From positions 1 to 46,457 of the forward strand of contig JAPLCQ010000139.1 of NCBI GenBank assembly GCA_026392115.1: a DNA stretch of 46,457 nucleotides. Reading direction: 5' to 3'. Position numbers and translations under genes: made by a program. The notes beneath the pieces are model-generated. The model worked only from the letters and a program-made list of their open reading frames with translations, ran no database searches and was not told where the DNA came from. Source of the DNA: Armatimonadota bacterium. Its GTDB lineage: Bacteria > Armatimonadota > Chthonomonadetes > Chthonomonadales > CAJBBX01. Positions within the stretch are counted from its first letter, which is position 1; every line of letters starts with the position of its first letter. Below are positions 1 through 8,481 of this stretch, one piece after another.

Positions 1-2
1 GC

Positions 3-1337
3 GGCGGCAAGGCGCTGCTGTTCGAGCAGCCCGCGGGCTACGGCATGCCGGTGGCGATCAACACCATGGGCTCCCGGAAGCGTATCTCCATGGCCCTGGG
101 CGTCGGCGACATCGAGGACCTTGCCGCGGAGATCGCGGACCTGGCCAAGCCCGAGATCCCTACAGGCTGGCGCGAGCGCCTCCGGTTGCTGCCGAAGCTG
201 CGGCGGCTGGCTTCAGTGCCTCCGCGCTCGGTTACCTCGGCGGCCTGTCAGGAGGTCGTCCTGGAGGGCCCTGACGTTGACCTGACGCGGCTGCCGATCC
301 TCACCTGCTGGCCGCGGGACGGCGGGCCGTGCGTCACGCTGCCGTTGGTCTTCAGCCATGATCCCGCCACGGGCAAGCGCAATGTCGGCATGTACCGCAT
401 GCAGGTCTACGACCGCAACACCACCGGTATGCACTGGCAACTGCACAAGTCCGGCGCGGAGCACCATCGGCAATCGCGGCAGGCGGGCAGGCGCATTGAA
501 ATCGCGGTGGCCTTGGGAGGCGATCCCGCCTGCACGTTCGCCGCGATCGCTCCCCTGCCGCCGGGCATTGACGAGATGCTCTTCGCGGGGTTCGTGCGCC
601 GTAAACCTGTGGAGATGGTCCGCTGCAAGTCGGTCGATCTCACAGTCCCCGCCGATGCCGAGATCGTGCTGGAGGGCTACGTCGATCCGGACGAGACCCG
701 CCCGGAGGGCCCATTCGGCGACCACACGGGCTTCTACACGCCCATTGATGACTACCCGGTCTTCCACGTCACGACCCTGACGCAGCGCCGCAGCCCGGTC
801 TACCCCGCCACCATCGTGGGCCGTCCGCCCATGGAGGATGGGTGGATGGGCAAGGCAGTAGAGCGGGTCTTCCTGCCCCTGATCAAACTGGTGGCGCCGG
901 ACATCGTCGACATGCACCTGCCCGTACACGGCTGCTTCCACAACGTGGCCCTGGTCTCCATCCGCAAGCGGTATCCGGGCCACGCCTTCAAAGTCATGAG
1001 CACGCTCTGGGGCTTGGGCCAGCTCATGTTCACCAAGGTCATTCTGGTGTTCGACGATGATGTCGATGTGCAGAACCTGGATGAGGCGCTCTGGCGGTTC
1101 GCCAACAACATTGATCCCGAGCGCGACATGCAGGTGACGCATGGACCCATCGACGTACTCGACCATGCCTCGCGGACGGTGGGCTATGGCTCCAAGATCG
1201 GCTTCGACTGCACTAAGAAGCTGGCCGCAGAGGGCTACGGGCGGGTATGGCCCGAGGCCATCACCATGTCCGCCGAGGTCCGTAGCCGCATAGATGAGCT
1301 TTGGCCGTCTCTGGGATTGGACGCGGGCGGTCGGTGA
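3..1337 (+). CDS. ubiD: UbiD-family decarboxylase (menaquinone pathway, MqnL-type), 5' truncated by window
   Basis: This is a UbiD-type, prenylated-FMN-dependent carboxy-lyase. Its reading frame is open from the first complete codon of the window and already shows family sequence there (GGKALLFEQP, GMPVAINTMGS), so the true start lies upstream and the ATG at 45 is internal. The visible 444 residues include the cofactor-side region around GMHWQLHKSG and the acidic active-site stretch EGYVDPDETRPEGPFGDHTG, which carries the glutamates expected of the family. UbiX, a UbiA prenyltransferase and MqnA follow directly, so the likely substrate is the carboxylated naphthoquinol made by the futalosine route rather than a ubiquinone precursor; this substrate call is inference. 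The stop TGA overlaps the next start as TGATG, which indicates translational coupling. Only the N-terminal few dozen residues appear to be missing. Confidence 0.9.
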   Translation, partial: GGKALLFEQPAGYGMPVAINTMGSRKRISMALGVGDIEDLAAEIADLAKPEIPTGWRERLRLLPKLRRLASVPPRSVTSAACQEVVLEGPDVDLTRLPILTCWPRDGGPCVTLPLVFSHDPATGKRNVGMYRMQVYDRNTTGMHWQLHKSGAEHHRQSRQAGRRIEIAVALGGDPACTFAAIAPLPPGIDEMLFAGFVRRKPVEMVRCKSVDLTVPADAEIVLEGYVDPDETRPEGPFGDHTGFYTPIDDYPVFHVTTLTQRRSPVYPATIVGRPPMEDGWMGKAVERVFLPLIKLVAPDIVDMHLPVHGCFHNVALVSIRKRYPGHAFKVMSTLWGLGQLMFTKVILVFDDDVDVQNLDEALWRFANNIDPERDMQVTHGPIDVLDHASRTVGYGSKIGFDCTKKLAAEGYGRVWPEAITMSAEVRSRIDELWPSLGLDAGGR

Positions 1338-2044
1338 TGTCGTGGCACGGGCTCTGGGACGCCGTCGTAGGGTGGGACCGGCGCACCATGCTGGAGGTCG
1401 CAGCGACCTGCCGCACCCCGGTCCTGGACCGCGTGATGCCCCACATCACGGACCTCGGCTTGGGGCACGTACAGGCCATCGCGACGCTAGTGGTCGCGGC
1501 CATCCTCGCGAGCCGGTCGGTCTCCGACGGGCGTCGATGGCAACGGCCCACGAGGGCGGCCATGGAGGCCCAGTTCCGATGGCTCGGCCCCATGCTTCTG
1601 GCGACGCTTCTGGCGGGTATCGTCGCTCCGGCGGCGAAGGAGGCGATCGCCTCGGTGTCGCCGCGGCTACGGCCGGTCTGGTTCTACACTCTTGAGCACA
1701 GGCAGGGCAGGCATATGGAGACACGGCTCGGAGGCGTGCCCGGACGAAGGCCACTGCGTGCCAACGGCTTCCCATCGGGCCATACCGCCACATCCTTCGC
1801 GGTCGGTGTGGTTGCGGTTCTGGTGAGCGGTCGGCGGCGGCTGGTTGGTACTGCGCTGGCGGCCCTCTTCGCGGCGAGCGTTATTGGTTTCTCGCGTGTC
1901 TATATGGCCGACCATTGGCCTCTCGACGTGCTGGGCGGCGCGGTGGTCGGCCTCCTGTGCGGGTTCGCGGCCATGGCCGTCGCCCGCCGCGGCCACCCGT
2001 TCGCAGACCTGAGAGAGGCACTCGTCGAGGTGGAGAAGGCATGA
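1337..2044 (+). CDS. PAP2-superfamily membrane phosphatase
   Basis: A 235-residue integral membrane phosphatase of the PAP2 (phosphatidic acid phosphatase type 2) superfamily. The signature parts are a degenerate first motif (a Lys followed by SPRLRP), the second motif FPSGHTA and the third motif SRVYMADHWPLD with the catalytic His and Asp. Several hydrophobic helices surround them. The start chosen at 1337 overlaps the upstream UbiD stop as TGATG, and its own stop overlaps the ubiX start, so it is embedded in the menaquinone operon. Family members dephosphorylate lipid phosphates such as undecaprenyl diphosphate or phosphatidate. Lying between ubiD and ubiX, it might act on a prenyl (di)phosphate, for example to supply dimethylallyl monophosphate to UbiX, but nothing in the sequence proves this. 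Confidence 0.85.
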   Translation: MSWHGLWDAVVGWDRRTMLEVAATCRTPVLDRVMPHITDLGLGHVQAIATLVVAAILASRSVSDGRRWQRPTRAAMEAQFRWLGPMLLATLLAGIVAPAAKEAIASVSPRLRPVWFYTLEHRQGRHMETRLGGVPGRRPLRANGFPSGHTATSFAVGVVAVLVSGRRRLVGTALAALFAASVIGFSRVYMADHWPLDVLGGAVVGLLCGFAAMAVARRGHPFADLREALVEVEKA

Positions 2045-2643
2045 GGACCGGCAGGCTGGTTGTGGCCATCACCGGGGCGAGTGGGACCATCTACGCGGCT
2101 CGGCTCCTGCGCATGGCCGTCCCGGCGTTTGATGAGATTTTCCTAACCTACTCCCGGCAGGCTTTACAGGTGGCTGAGTTGGAGCTGGACCTGCCCGGCT
2201 TCGCCGCCGATCCCGATCCTGCGCGCCTGGCCGACATGCCCTGCCCGAACGTCCGGGTGATGGACCCGCACAGCTACTTCCAACCGCCAGCCAGCGGCTC
2301 CTTCACGCACGATGGCATGGTCATCATCCCCTGCTCCATGGGCACGGCTGGCAGGATCGCCGCGGGCGTCTCGGACAACCTCGTGGCGCGCGCCGCCGAC
2401 GTCTGCCTGAAGGAGCGCCGTCCGCTGGTCCTCGTGGTCCGCGAGACGCCCTTGAGCCTGATCCACTTGCGAAACCTGACCGCGCTGACCGAAGCGGGCG
2501 CGGTGGTCCTGCCGGCTTCACCCACGTTCTACGGCAAGCCTACCGGGATCGATGCCATGGCGGACACCGTGGCGGCCCGTGCGCTGCATCAGGTCGGCCT
2601 CACCCCGGCGGTCGTTCCTCCGTGGCAGTACAAAGCGCCATGA
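2041..2643 (+). CDS. ubiX: UbiX flavin prenyltransferase
   Basis: A 200-residue flavin prenyltransferase that attaches a dimethylallyl group to FMN, producing the prenyl-FMN cofactor needed by UbiD enzymes. Recognisable parts are the N-terminal nucleotide-binding turn ITGASGTIYAARLL, the central PCSMGTAGRIAAGVSDNL region and the RPLVLVVRETPLSLIHLRN stretch with the conserved Arg-Glu. Length is typical. The ATG at 2041 overlaps the upstream stop as ATGA, and an ATGA junction also joins it to the next gene, so it is co-translated with its client UbiD gene two positions upstream. Many longer upstream in-frame codons overlap the phosphatase gene and are rejected as start sites. Confidence 0.95.
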   Translation: MRTGRLVVAITGASGTIYAARLLRMAVPAFDEIFLTYSRQALQVAELELDLPGFAADPDPARLADMPCPNVRVMDPHSYFQPPASGSFTHDGMVIIPCSMGTAGRIAAGVSDNLVARAADVCLKERRPLVLVVRETPLSLIHLRNLTALTEAGAVVLPASPTFYGKPTGIDAMADTVAARALHQVGLTPAVVPPWQYKAP

Positions 2644-3518
2644 CGCGCGTTCTCCGTAGGATCGGCGACTACGGCGAGTTGGTGAAGTTTGAACACACCG
2701 TGTTCGCGCTGCCCTTCGCCGCCATGGGCGCGGCGCTCGCCACGCGGTACCGGGGGATGGTCTGGCCGTCGCTACGTTCGACGCTCTGGGTGCTGGTAGC
2801 CATGGTCTGCGCCCGCACTGCAGCCATGGCGTTCAATCGCCTCGTCGATGCCGACATCGACGCCCGGAACCCGCGCACGGCCATGCGGGCCATTCCGGCA
2901 GGGGTCATCACCCGAAAGTCGGCGACCGCGCTGACGCTGTTCACCTGTGCCGGACTGGTTGTGTCCGCGGGCATGCTGGGTCCGCTCTGCCTCGCCCTGT
3001 CGCCCGTCGCGCTGGCGGCCGTGCTCTCCTACTCGCTGGCCAAGCGGTTCACCTCGTGGTCGCACCTCTGGCTCGGCGCGGCGATCGGCATCGCGCCAAC
3101 CGGGGCGTGGCTAGCCCTCGGCGGCCCATGGCATGCGGCTCCGCTGATGCTCTCTGCTGCGGTCGCGCTCTGGGTGGGCGGCTTCGATGTCCTTTACTCG
3201 CTGCAAGATGAGGGCTTTGATCGGCGCGAGGGCCTCAACTCGGCGCCGGTGCGGCTCGGGCCGGCGAGGGCCATGGCGCTGTCCAGCCTGATGCACCTGG
3301 GCGCGGTGGTCTTCCTGTTGGGCGTCTATGCGGTCCTGCATCTTGGGTATCTCTACCTCGCCGGGGTGGCCGTCTCTGCCGCTCTCCTCGGCTACGAGCA
3401 CAGCATCGTGCGACCCAACGACCTGTCGCGCCTCAACATGGCCTTCTTCGCAGTGAACGGGTGGCTCAGCGTCACCCTCTGCCTGCTGTCCGTTCTTGAC
3501 GGCGTTGTTCGCCGATGA
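2640..3518 (+). CDS. mqnP: UbiA-family prenyltransferase (MqnP-type)
   Basis: A 292-residue polytopic UbiA-superfamily prenyltransferase. The two Asp-rich Mg-diphosphate motifs are present: NRLVDADIDARN near residue 70 and DVLYSLQDEGFDRREG near residue 190. Eight to nine hydrophobic helices fit the fold. In the futalosine pathway an enzyme of this type transfers the polyprenyl tail to 1,4-dihydroxy-6-naphthoate. The position between ubiX and mqnA makes that role more likely than 4-hydroxybenzoate prenylation. The start at 2640 uses an ATGA overlap with ubiX. An in-frame ATG 18 bases upstream (2622) is inside ubiX and less likely. Confidence 0.9.
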   Translation: MTRVLRRIGDYGELVKFEHTVFALPFAAMGAALATRYRGMVWPSLRSTLWVLVAMVCARTAAMAFNRLVDADIDARNPRTAMRAIPAGVITRKSATALTLFTCAGLVVSAGMLGPLCLALSPVALAAVLSYSLAKRFTSWSHLWLGAAIGIAPTGAWLALGGPWHAAPLMLSAAVALWVGGFDVLYSLQDEGFDRREGLNSAPVRLGPARAMALSSLMHLGAVVFLLGVYAVLHLGYLYLAGVAVSAALLGYEHSIVRPNDLSRLNMAFFAVNGWLSVTLCLLSVLDGVVRR

Positions 3519-4339
3519 GGCCGCTGCGGCTTGGCTCGGTGCCCTACGTCAACGCCGCGCCCCTGACCAGTTGGCTCCATGAGCCGGATTGTCCGTACGG
3601 GTTCACAATCCGCTACGAACCGCCCAGCCGCCTCGCCACGCTGCTGGACGAGGGCGCTCTCGACCTGGCGCTGGTCTCCAGCGTTGAGCTCGTTCGCCGG
3701 TCTGATCTGCGCTACCTGCCCGGGCCGGTCATCGCCTCTGAAGGCCCCGTGCTCACGGTCCGCGCGCTCTGCCGGAAGGCGCCGCACGAGGTCCGGAAGC
3801 TGGCGGCCGACACCGCGTCGCTGACTTCTGTGGCACTGGCGCGCATCTGGTGGCGAGAGACCTACGGCTACGAGCCGGTGATCCTGCCCATGCCGCCGGA
3901 TGTGCGCAGCATGATGGAACAGGCCGACGCGGCGCTCGTCATCGGCGCCTTGGAGGCCGAGGCGCCACTGGGACTGAACGTGCTGGACCTGGGCGCGGCA
4001 TGGCACACGATGACGGGCCTTCCCTTCGTCTTCGCCGCATGGATTGGGCGCGACGGCCTGGATTGGCGCCCTGCCGCCTCGCTCTTGACCGAGGCCCTCG
4101 ACCGGGGCATGGCGCAGGCCGAGGCGCTATCCGTCCGCTGGGCGCGCCGACTGGGCCAGCCTGCTGCGCTCGTGCATGGCTACTTCACCGAGATCATGCG
4201 GTACCGCCTGACGCCTGCGGCGGAGGCCGGTCTGAGGCTGTTCGCGGCGAAGTGCCGTGAGCACGGCATCATCTGGGAGGCGAGCATGCCGCGCCGGTTC
4301 AGTCTGTCCGGCGCCGGGGAGGAGACATCCGATGAGTGA
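3515..4339 (+). CDS. mqnA: Chorismate dehydratase MqnA
   Basis: A 274-residue MqnA-family enzyme. MqnA dehydrates chorismate to 3-enolpyruvyl-benzoate, the first committed step of the futalosine menaquinone pathway, and belongs to the periplasmic-binding-protein-like fold. The N-terminus LRLGSVPYVNAAPLTSWL and the later DVRSMMEQADAALVIGALEA segment are characteristic. The ATG overlaps the prenyltransferase stop (ATGA) and the gene runs 8 bases into the next one. Its presence identifies the cluster as futalosine type. The other pathway genes (mqnB, C, D, E) are not in this window. Confidence 0.93.
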   Translation: MRPLRLGSVPYVNAAPLTSWLHEPDCPYGFTIRYEPPSRLATLLDEGALDLALVSSVELVRRSDLRYLPGPVIASEGPVLTVRALCRKAPHEVRKLAADTASLTSVALARIWWRETYGYEPVILPMPPDVRSMMEQADAALVIGALEAEAPLGLNVLDLGAAWHTMTGLPFVFAAWIGRDGLDWRPAASLLTEALDRGMAQAEALSVRWARRLGQPAALVHGYFTEIMRYRLTPAAEAGLRLFAAKCREHGIIWEASMPRRFSLSGAGEETSDE

Positions 4340-5504
4340 CACATGGCTGGTACGAGCGGTAGCCGTCGAGCCCTGGGCGCGGGACTTGCGGCGCCGCATC
4401 CACTCCAACCCTGAGTTGAGCGGCCTGGAACGCGAAACCGCCGCCCTGGTCGCTGAGACGCTGGCCGCGCTGGGCCTATCGCCCCGAACCGGCGTGGGAG
4501 GTCACGGAGTCGTATGCGACATCGGCGGCGAGGCCCCCGGGCCCATGGTGGCCTTGCGTGCCGACATGGACGCTCTGCCCATCCACGAGGCGACCGGGCT
4601 TCCTTACGCGTCGCAACGCCCCGGCGTGATGCACGCATGTGGTCACGATGGGCATACTGCGATGTTGCTCGGCGCCGCTTCGATGCTGGCGGCTGCGCGT
4701 GACCGTCTTCGTGGAACCGTTCGTCTCGTCTTCCAGCCCGCCGAGGAGACGGTCGCCGGCGCAGCCGCCATGTGCGCCGAAGGGGTCATGGAAGGCGTGT
4801 CTGCGGTGTTCGCCCTGCACGGCTGGCCCGGCATCGACGCGGGCGTCGTCGCCACCAAGTCGGGAGCGGTCATGGCCTCAACCGACACGTTCGAGATCGC
4901 CATCGAAGGCCGCGGGTCGCACGGGGCATACCCGCACCTGTCTCGGGACCCCATCGCCATCGGGGCCCTGGTGGTAACCGCCGCACAGCAGATCGTAGCC
5001 CGGCGGATCGATCCGCTGGAGCCGGCAGTCATCACGTTCGGCACCTTCCACGCCGGGACCGCCACCAACATCATCCCGGCGGCGGCCACTCTCACGGGCA
5101 CCATGCGGGCCCTCTCGCCCGCCGTGCGTGAGGCGTTGCCGCGCCTGCTTGAGGAGACCGCGCGCGGCGTCTGCGCTTCACAAGGCGCCGGTTGCTCCTG
5201 CACGATTCGAGCCGGCGTCGATCCCGTGGTGAACGACGCAGAATGGACCGCCCTAGCCGTCGAGGCCACACGTTCTGAACTGGGTGGCGAATGGATCGCC
5301 GAACTGCACACGCCGTCTATGGGCGCCGAGGACTTCGGCGTCTACCTGCGTCACGCGCCGGGGGCATTCCTGAGGCTGGGCATCGGTAACGAGGCCGTGG
5401 GCCACGACTGCAAGTATGACTTCAACGACGGCGCCCTCGTCCATGGCATGGCCTGCATGGCGTCCGTCGCCGAGAGGGCCCTGGAAGCGGCTGCGCGGCC
5501 CTGA
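4332..5504 (+). CDS. M20-family amidohydrolase (hippurate/IAA-amino acid hydrolase type)
   Basis: A 390-residue metal-dependent amidohydrolase of the peptidase M20D group, which cleave N-acyl amino acids or similar amides. Metal-site sequence includes ADMDALPIHE, the HACGHDGHTAMLLGAA block with Cys and His ligands, LVFQPAEE with the catalytic Glu, and the C-terminal GHDCKYDFNDGAL segment. A dimerisation-type insert lies around residues 180-290. The ATG at 4332 overlaps the end of mqnA by 8 bases, so it is the last gene of the menaquinone operon. A link to the pathway is not known for this family. It may simply be carried along, or act on a side product. The specific substrate cannot be read from the sequence. 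Confidence 0.88.
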   Translation: MSDTWLVRAVAVEPWARDLRRRIHSNPELSGLERETAALVAETLAALGLSPRTGVGGHGVVCDIGGEAPGPMVALRADMDALPIHEATGLPYASQRPGVMHACGHDGHTAMLLGAASMLAAARDRLRGTVRLVFQPAEETVAGAAAMCAEGVMEGVSAVFALHGWPGIDAGVVATKSGAVMASTDTFEIAIEGRGSHGAYPHLSRDPIAIGALVVTAAQQIVARRIDPLEPAVITFGTFHAGTATNIIPAAATLTGTMRALSPAVREALPRLLEETARGVCASQGAGCSCTIRAGVDPVVNDAEWTALAVEATRSELGGEWIAELHTPSMGAEDFGVYLRHAPGAFLRLGIGNEAVGHDCKYDFNDGALVHGMACMASVAERALEAAARP

Positions 5505-5527
5505 ACGTCCCCTGCGGGCATAGCACA

Positions 5528-5556
5528 TTGACAGGTATGTAGCGCAGTGATATACT
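5528..5556 (+). promoter_or_regulatory. Sigma-70-type promoter of the cold-shock gene
   Basis: TTGACA (5528-5533), a 17-base spacer and TATACT (5551-5556), with TG one base before the -10 box (extended -10). The predicted start of transcription is near 5563, about 50 bases before the cold-shock ATG. No long cspA-style leader is possible. Confidence 0.8.
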
Positions 5557-5612
5557 GCATCCACGGGCGGCCCTCAGCAGGCAGGGCCGGCGCTAAGGGG
5601 GGTTCCTCAGTA

Positions 5613-5813
5613 ATGCCGACCGGGAAAGTGAAGTGGTTCAACGACGCCAAGGGGTATGGCTTCATCGAGACTGCTGACGGTAAGGACATCTTCGTACACT
5701 ACTCGGCCATCCAGATGGACGGCTACAAGAGCCTTGCCGAAGGGCAGGCTGTAGCGTTTGACATCGTGGACGGCGCCAAGGGGCCGCAGGCCGCCAACGT
5801 CACGCACGGTTAG
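5613..5813 (+). CDS. Cold-shock domain protein
   Basis: A 66-residue single cold-shock (OB-fold) domain protein that binds single-stranded RNA or DNA and acts as an RNA chaperone. The N-terminus [16 protein letters not shown] contains RNP1 (KGYGFI), and DIFVHYSAI is RNP2 with Tyr where Phe is more usual. The ATG at 5613 follows a purine-rich AAGGGGGG ribosome-binding site about 11 bases upstream. In-frame codons before it (from 5547) lie in the promoter and leader and are rejected. It has its own promoter and terminator, so it is monocistronic. Confidence 0.96.
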   Translation: MPTGKVKWFNDAKGYGFIETADGKDIFVHYSAIQMDGYKSLAEGQAVAFDIVDGAKGPQAANVTHG

Positions 5814-5899
5814 TTGGCGTCGGTAGACGGCCCGGCGGAGTTCCAGTCCGGCTGACTGGGTGTCAAGGCCTTGGCCGCTTGCCGACGCAATGATGTGGA

Positions 5900-5938
5900 A
5901 GCCCTCGCAACGGTTTGATCGCCGTGCCGAGGGCTTTT
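5900..5938 (+). terminator. Intrinsic terminator after the cold-shock gene
   Basis: Inverted repeat AGCCCTCG (5900-5907) / CGAGGGCT (5928-5935) with an inner ACGG/CCGT pairing, followed by a short T-run (5935-5938). It sits in the 156-base gap between the cold-shock gene and the convergent J-domain gene, oriented for the plus strand. Confidence 0.75.
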
Positions 5939-5969
5939 GCTCGCGTCGGGCCATGGCCTATGGCCCGCA

Positions 5970-7097
5970 TCACCGGACGGCGGTGGCCGCTGACCATCCC
6001 AACACGAAGCCGAGGAAGACGAAGTTGCCGCCGAACGTCAGCAACGGGGTTAGGCTGCCCGAGCACGCCAGGGCCACGATGGCCGTCAGCGCGAACGAGG
6101 CGCCGAACGCCACCACCACGGACAGCGAGACCCTGTCCTGGCGGGCGGCGATCACGAGATACAGGATGAAGCTGGCGTAGAACCACATCATCGCAAAGCC
6201 CACCAGGATGATGCCCAGCGGCACGGTGCTGGTGCCGCTACGACCGGAAGCGGTGAACAGCAACTCCTCTCGCGCAGACGACAGGTACCCCGACAACGCC
6301 AGCGCCGCTCCCAGGACCAGACCCGCCGCCACGAGCACGACACCCGTCATGCTCGGCCACTCGATAAAGAACAACTCCTGCGCTACCGGCTCGGCGGCGG
6401 CAACCAGCGCGTAGATCAGGCCCAGCAGGAAGGGCAGGCTGACCAGCACCGCCACAGGCCTCGAGCGCCGCCGCCTGAACGTGCGCGACGTGGTCGAAGC
6501 GTCCACGCTCATGAGGCTGTCGAACTTGGCTCGAAGCGTGGCGCTTCGGGGATCCATCTGGATGCCGTAGGTGTACATGCCGAGCGCCTCGTTCCGCCGC
6601 CCGCAGGCTCTGTGGATATCGCCCATCAACTCATAGGCGGGTGCGTAACCGACCGCCAGCCCAATGGCCTTACGGCACTCGTACTCGGCCTCGCGGAACT
6701 GCATCTTGCCGAAATGCGTTCGAGCCCGGTCGAGAAGCGCCTGCGCGGCGAAGCCCGGCCCGCTGCTCGGAGCGCCGGACCGGCTCGACGAGGTCGTCTG
6801 CTTGGCGGCCGATGAGTAGCCCTGGGACGGCGGTGCGGCGGCGGGCTTGGGCTCCGGTCGTCGGGCGGCCCGGCGCGAGCGCAGTTCGTAGTCGTACGCG
6901 GTGCGGCGGCCGGCATCGGACAGAACCCTGTGGGCCTCGTTGATGTCCTTGAACCGTGACGACGCTCCCGGCGACTTGTCGATGTCCGGATGGTGCCGAC
7001 GTGCCAATTCGCGGAACCTGCGCCGAACCTCCTCGGGCGTGGCAGTCTCTGGGAGACCAAGTGTCTCGTAGTGGGTTCGGTGTTCTGCCGGCGTCAT
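5970..7097 (-). CDS. J-domain / TPR membrane protein
   Basis: A 375-residue protein with three parts: an N-terminal J-domain (about residues 8-75, HPD motif at 36-38, so it should stimulate an Hsp70 partner), a low-complexity Ser/Pro linker with a TPR-like region (about 130-200), and five hydrophobic segments in the last 170 residues. Full DnaJ features (Gly/Phe region, zinc-finger Cys repeats) are absent, so it is a membrane-tethered J-protein and not the general chaperone. The ATG at 7097 is preceded by GAGGAA and stands 7 bases after the stop of the PilC-like gene. In-frame sequence further upstream overlaps that gene and is rejected. It may recruit DnaK to a membrane assembly, possibly the pilus/secretion machine; this is inferred from context. 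Confidence 0.85.
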   Translation of the reverse strand: MTPAEHRTHYETLGLPETATPEEVRRRFRELARRHHPDIDKSPGASSRFKDINEAHRVLSDAGRRTAYDYELRSRRAARRPEPKPAAAPPSQGYSSAAKQTTSSSRSGAPSSGPGFAAQALLDRARTHFGKMQFREAEYECRKAIGLAVGYAPAYELMGDIHRACGRRNEALGMYTYGIQMDPRSATLRAKFDSLMSVDASTTSRTFRRRRSRPVAVLVSLPFLLGLIYALVAAAEPVAQELFFIEWPSMTGVVLVAAGLVLGAALALSGYLSSAREELLFTASGRSGTSTVPLGIILVGFAMMWFYASFILYLVIAARQDRVSLSVVVAFGASFALTAIVALACSGSLTPLLTFGGNFVFLGFVLGWSAATAVR

Positions 7098-7104
7098 GCA
7101 TTCC

Positions 7105-8391
7105 TCAGAGTAAGTTGATCCATCCCACGCCGGCAGCGGCCTGTCCCGCTGCGCTACCGTAACCCATGTAGAACCGCGCAACGGCCAAGCCCACCATGGC
7201 GGCGACGAGAAGGTATACCCCGGTCGCGAAGAGATGCGCGTGCATATGCGCCTTGGATTGGGCATCAGCCTCCAGGTACTCGGCCATCTTCTCCAGCATG
7301 GCGTCCAGATTGCCTGTCTGTTCGCCCGTCGAGACCATCTCCAGCACGGTATGGGGGAAGAAGCCAGTCTCCTGCATGCTTGCGCATAGGCCATAGCCCG
7401 AAGACACCTTCACCGCGATGCCTTCGGACGCTCGTGCCAGCGATGCGCTGCCGGAAGCTCGCCCCGCAACCGCCACGGCGCTGCCCAACGGCAGGCCCGA
7501 CCCGTACAGGGCGCCGAGGGCGCGGCCGAACCGCGTCAACGCGAACTCGCGGACCACCGCGCCCAGGCCCGGCGTTGCCATCTTGAGCCGCTCGATCGCC
7601 ACCCCGTACCCGGGCCATCGGGCGGCTGCCACTCGCGACCCGGCTCCCAGCAGCCACCATGCCGCCAGGATGGCGCCCAGGGCGAACACGGTATCGCTCA
7701 GGTAGTCGAGCGTCGTATAGCGCTGCATACCCATCATGCCGATCACCCACCGTGAGAAGGCCGGCGTCATCTCGGTGAAGCCGCTGCGACCGAGCAGGAG
7801 GAACGCGGTGACCACGACCAGCTTGGGGTACATCGTCAGCCGGGCCATGAGCCGCCTCATCTCCAGCTCCCGCTCCAGATGATCGGCGATGCGAAACAAC
7901 ATCGCCTCCAGCATCCCGCCCGTCTCACCTGCGCGGATCATCTCCAGCGCAAGTGGCGGGAACGCCGACGGATAGCCCTCCATCACGTCCGAGAGCCGCT
8001 CACCATCGCCGAGACGACGGCTGCACTCGGCCAGGATGCTCCGAAGCTTCGCGCTCCGCACCGAGCGTTCCAGCGACCCGACCGACTGGACGATGGGTAC
8101 GCCGGAGTGAATGAGCGTGGCGAACTGCCGGAAGAAGGCCGCCAACTCCGCAAGCGGGATCCCTGGGGCGGCGGAAGCCACTGCCCACTCGGCGCGCTGC
8201 GTCCGCCGAGGGGCTTCGGCGCGGCGTGCGGGTTGGGCTGTCCCCGGCGGCGCCGAGGCCTCGCGTATCCACTCCAGGTCGACCCCCATGGCCTTGACGC
8301 GTCCCGCGGCCACGGCCGAGTTGGGGGCCTCCACGGAGCCCTCGGACGGCAAACCGTCGCCGGTGCGGCCGCGGTAGTGGAAGACGCTCAT
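7105..8391 (-). CDS. Type II secretion / type IV pilus inner-membrane protein (GspF/PilC family)
   Basis: A 428-residue GspF/PilC-family platform protein, which anchors the assembly ATPase and prepilin polymerisation at the inner membrane. Two T2SF domains are visible (about residues 80-210 and 285-405). Each has the conserved pattern near its helix bundle: PIVQSVGSLERSVRS...EMIRAGETGGMLEAML in the first and LPLGSAVAVAGRAS...EMVSTGEQTGNLDAML in the second, with hydrophobic segments after each. The N-terminus MSVFHYRGRTGDGLPSEGSV is typical of the family. The start at 8391 has no strong Shine-Dalgarno. No other pilus assembly gene is adjacent apart from the coupled J-protein downstream, and a prepilin-like gene lies 19 kb away. 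Confidence 0.9.
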   Translation of the reverse strand: MSVFHYRGRTGDGLPSEGSVEAPNSAVAAGRVKAMGVDLEWIREASAPPGTAQPARRAEAPRRTQRAEWAVASAAPGIPLAELAAFFRQFATLIHSGVPIVQSVGSLERSVRSAKLRSILAECSRRLGDGERLSDVMEGYPSAFPPLALEMIRAGETGGMLEAMLFRIADHLERELEMRRLMARLTMYPKLVVVTAFLLLGRSGFTEMTPAFSRWVIGMMGMQRYTTLDYLSDTVFALGAILAAWWLLGAGSRVAAARWPGYGVAIERLKMATPGLGAVVREFALTRFGRALGALYGSGLPLGSAVAVAGRASGSASLARASEGIAVKVSSGYGLCASMQETGFFPHTVLEMVSTGEQTGNLDAMLEKMAEYLEADAQSKAHMHAHLFATGVYLLVAAMVGLAVARFYMGYGSAAGQAAAGVGWINLL

Positions 8392-8481
8392 GGCGAGGTC
8401 ACAGCGAACCTGCGCGCGCTTCCGCGGGCGGGCATCGCAATGCCGCTTGCATCTTGTGGGCCTACGGTGTTACCATATGGC

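Noticed and set aside
213..1166. Long open frame on the minus strand opposite the UbiD gene
   Set aside because: Composition-driven shadow of a GC-rich gene; its translation has no family motif, whereas the plus frame is UbiD.
7879..8481. Upstream extension of the large membrane protein frame
   Set aside because: It overlaps the divergent PilC-like gene and reads as its antisense; the likely start is 8482 (or 8440).
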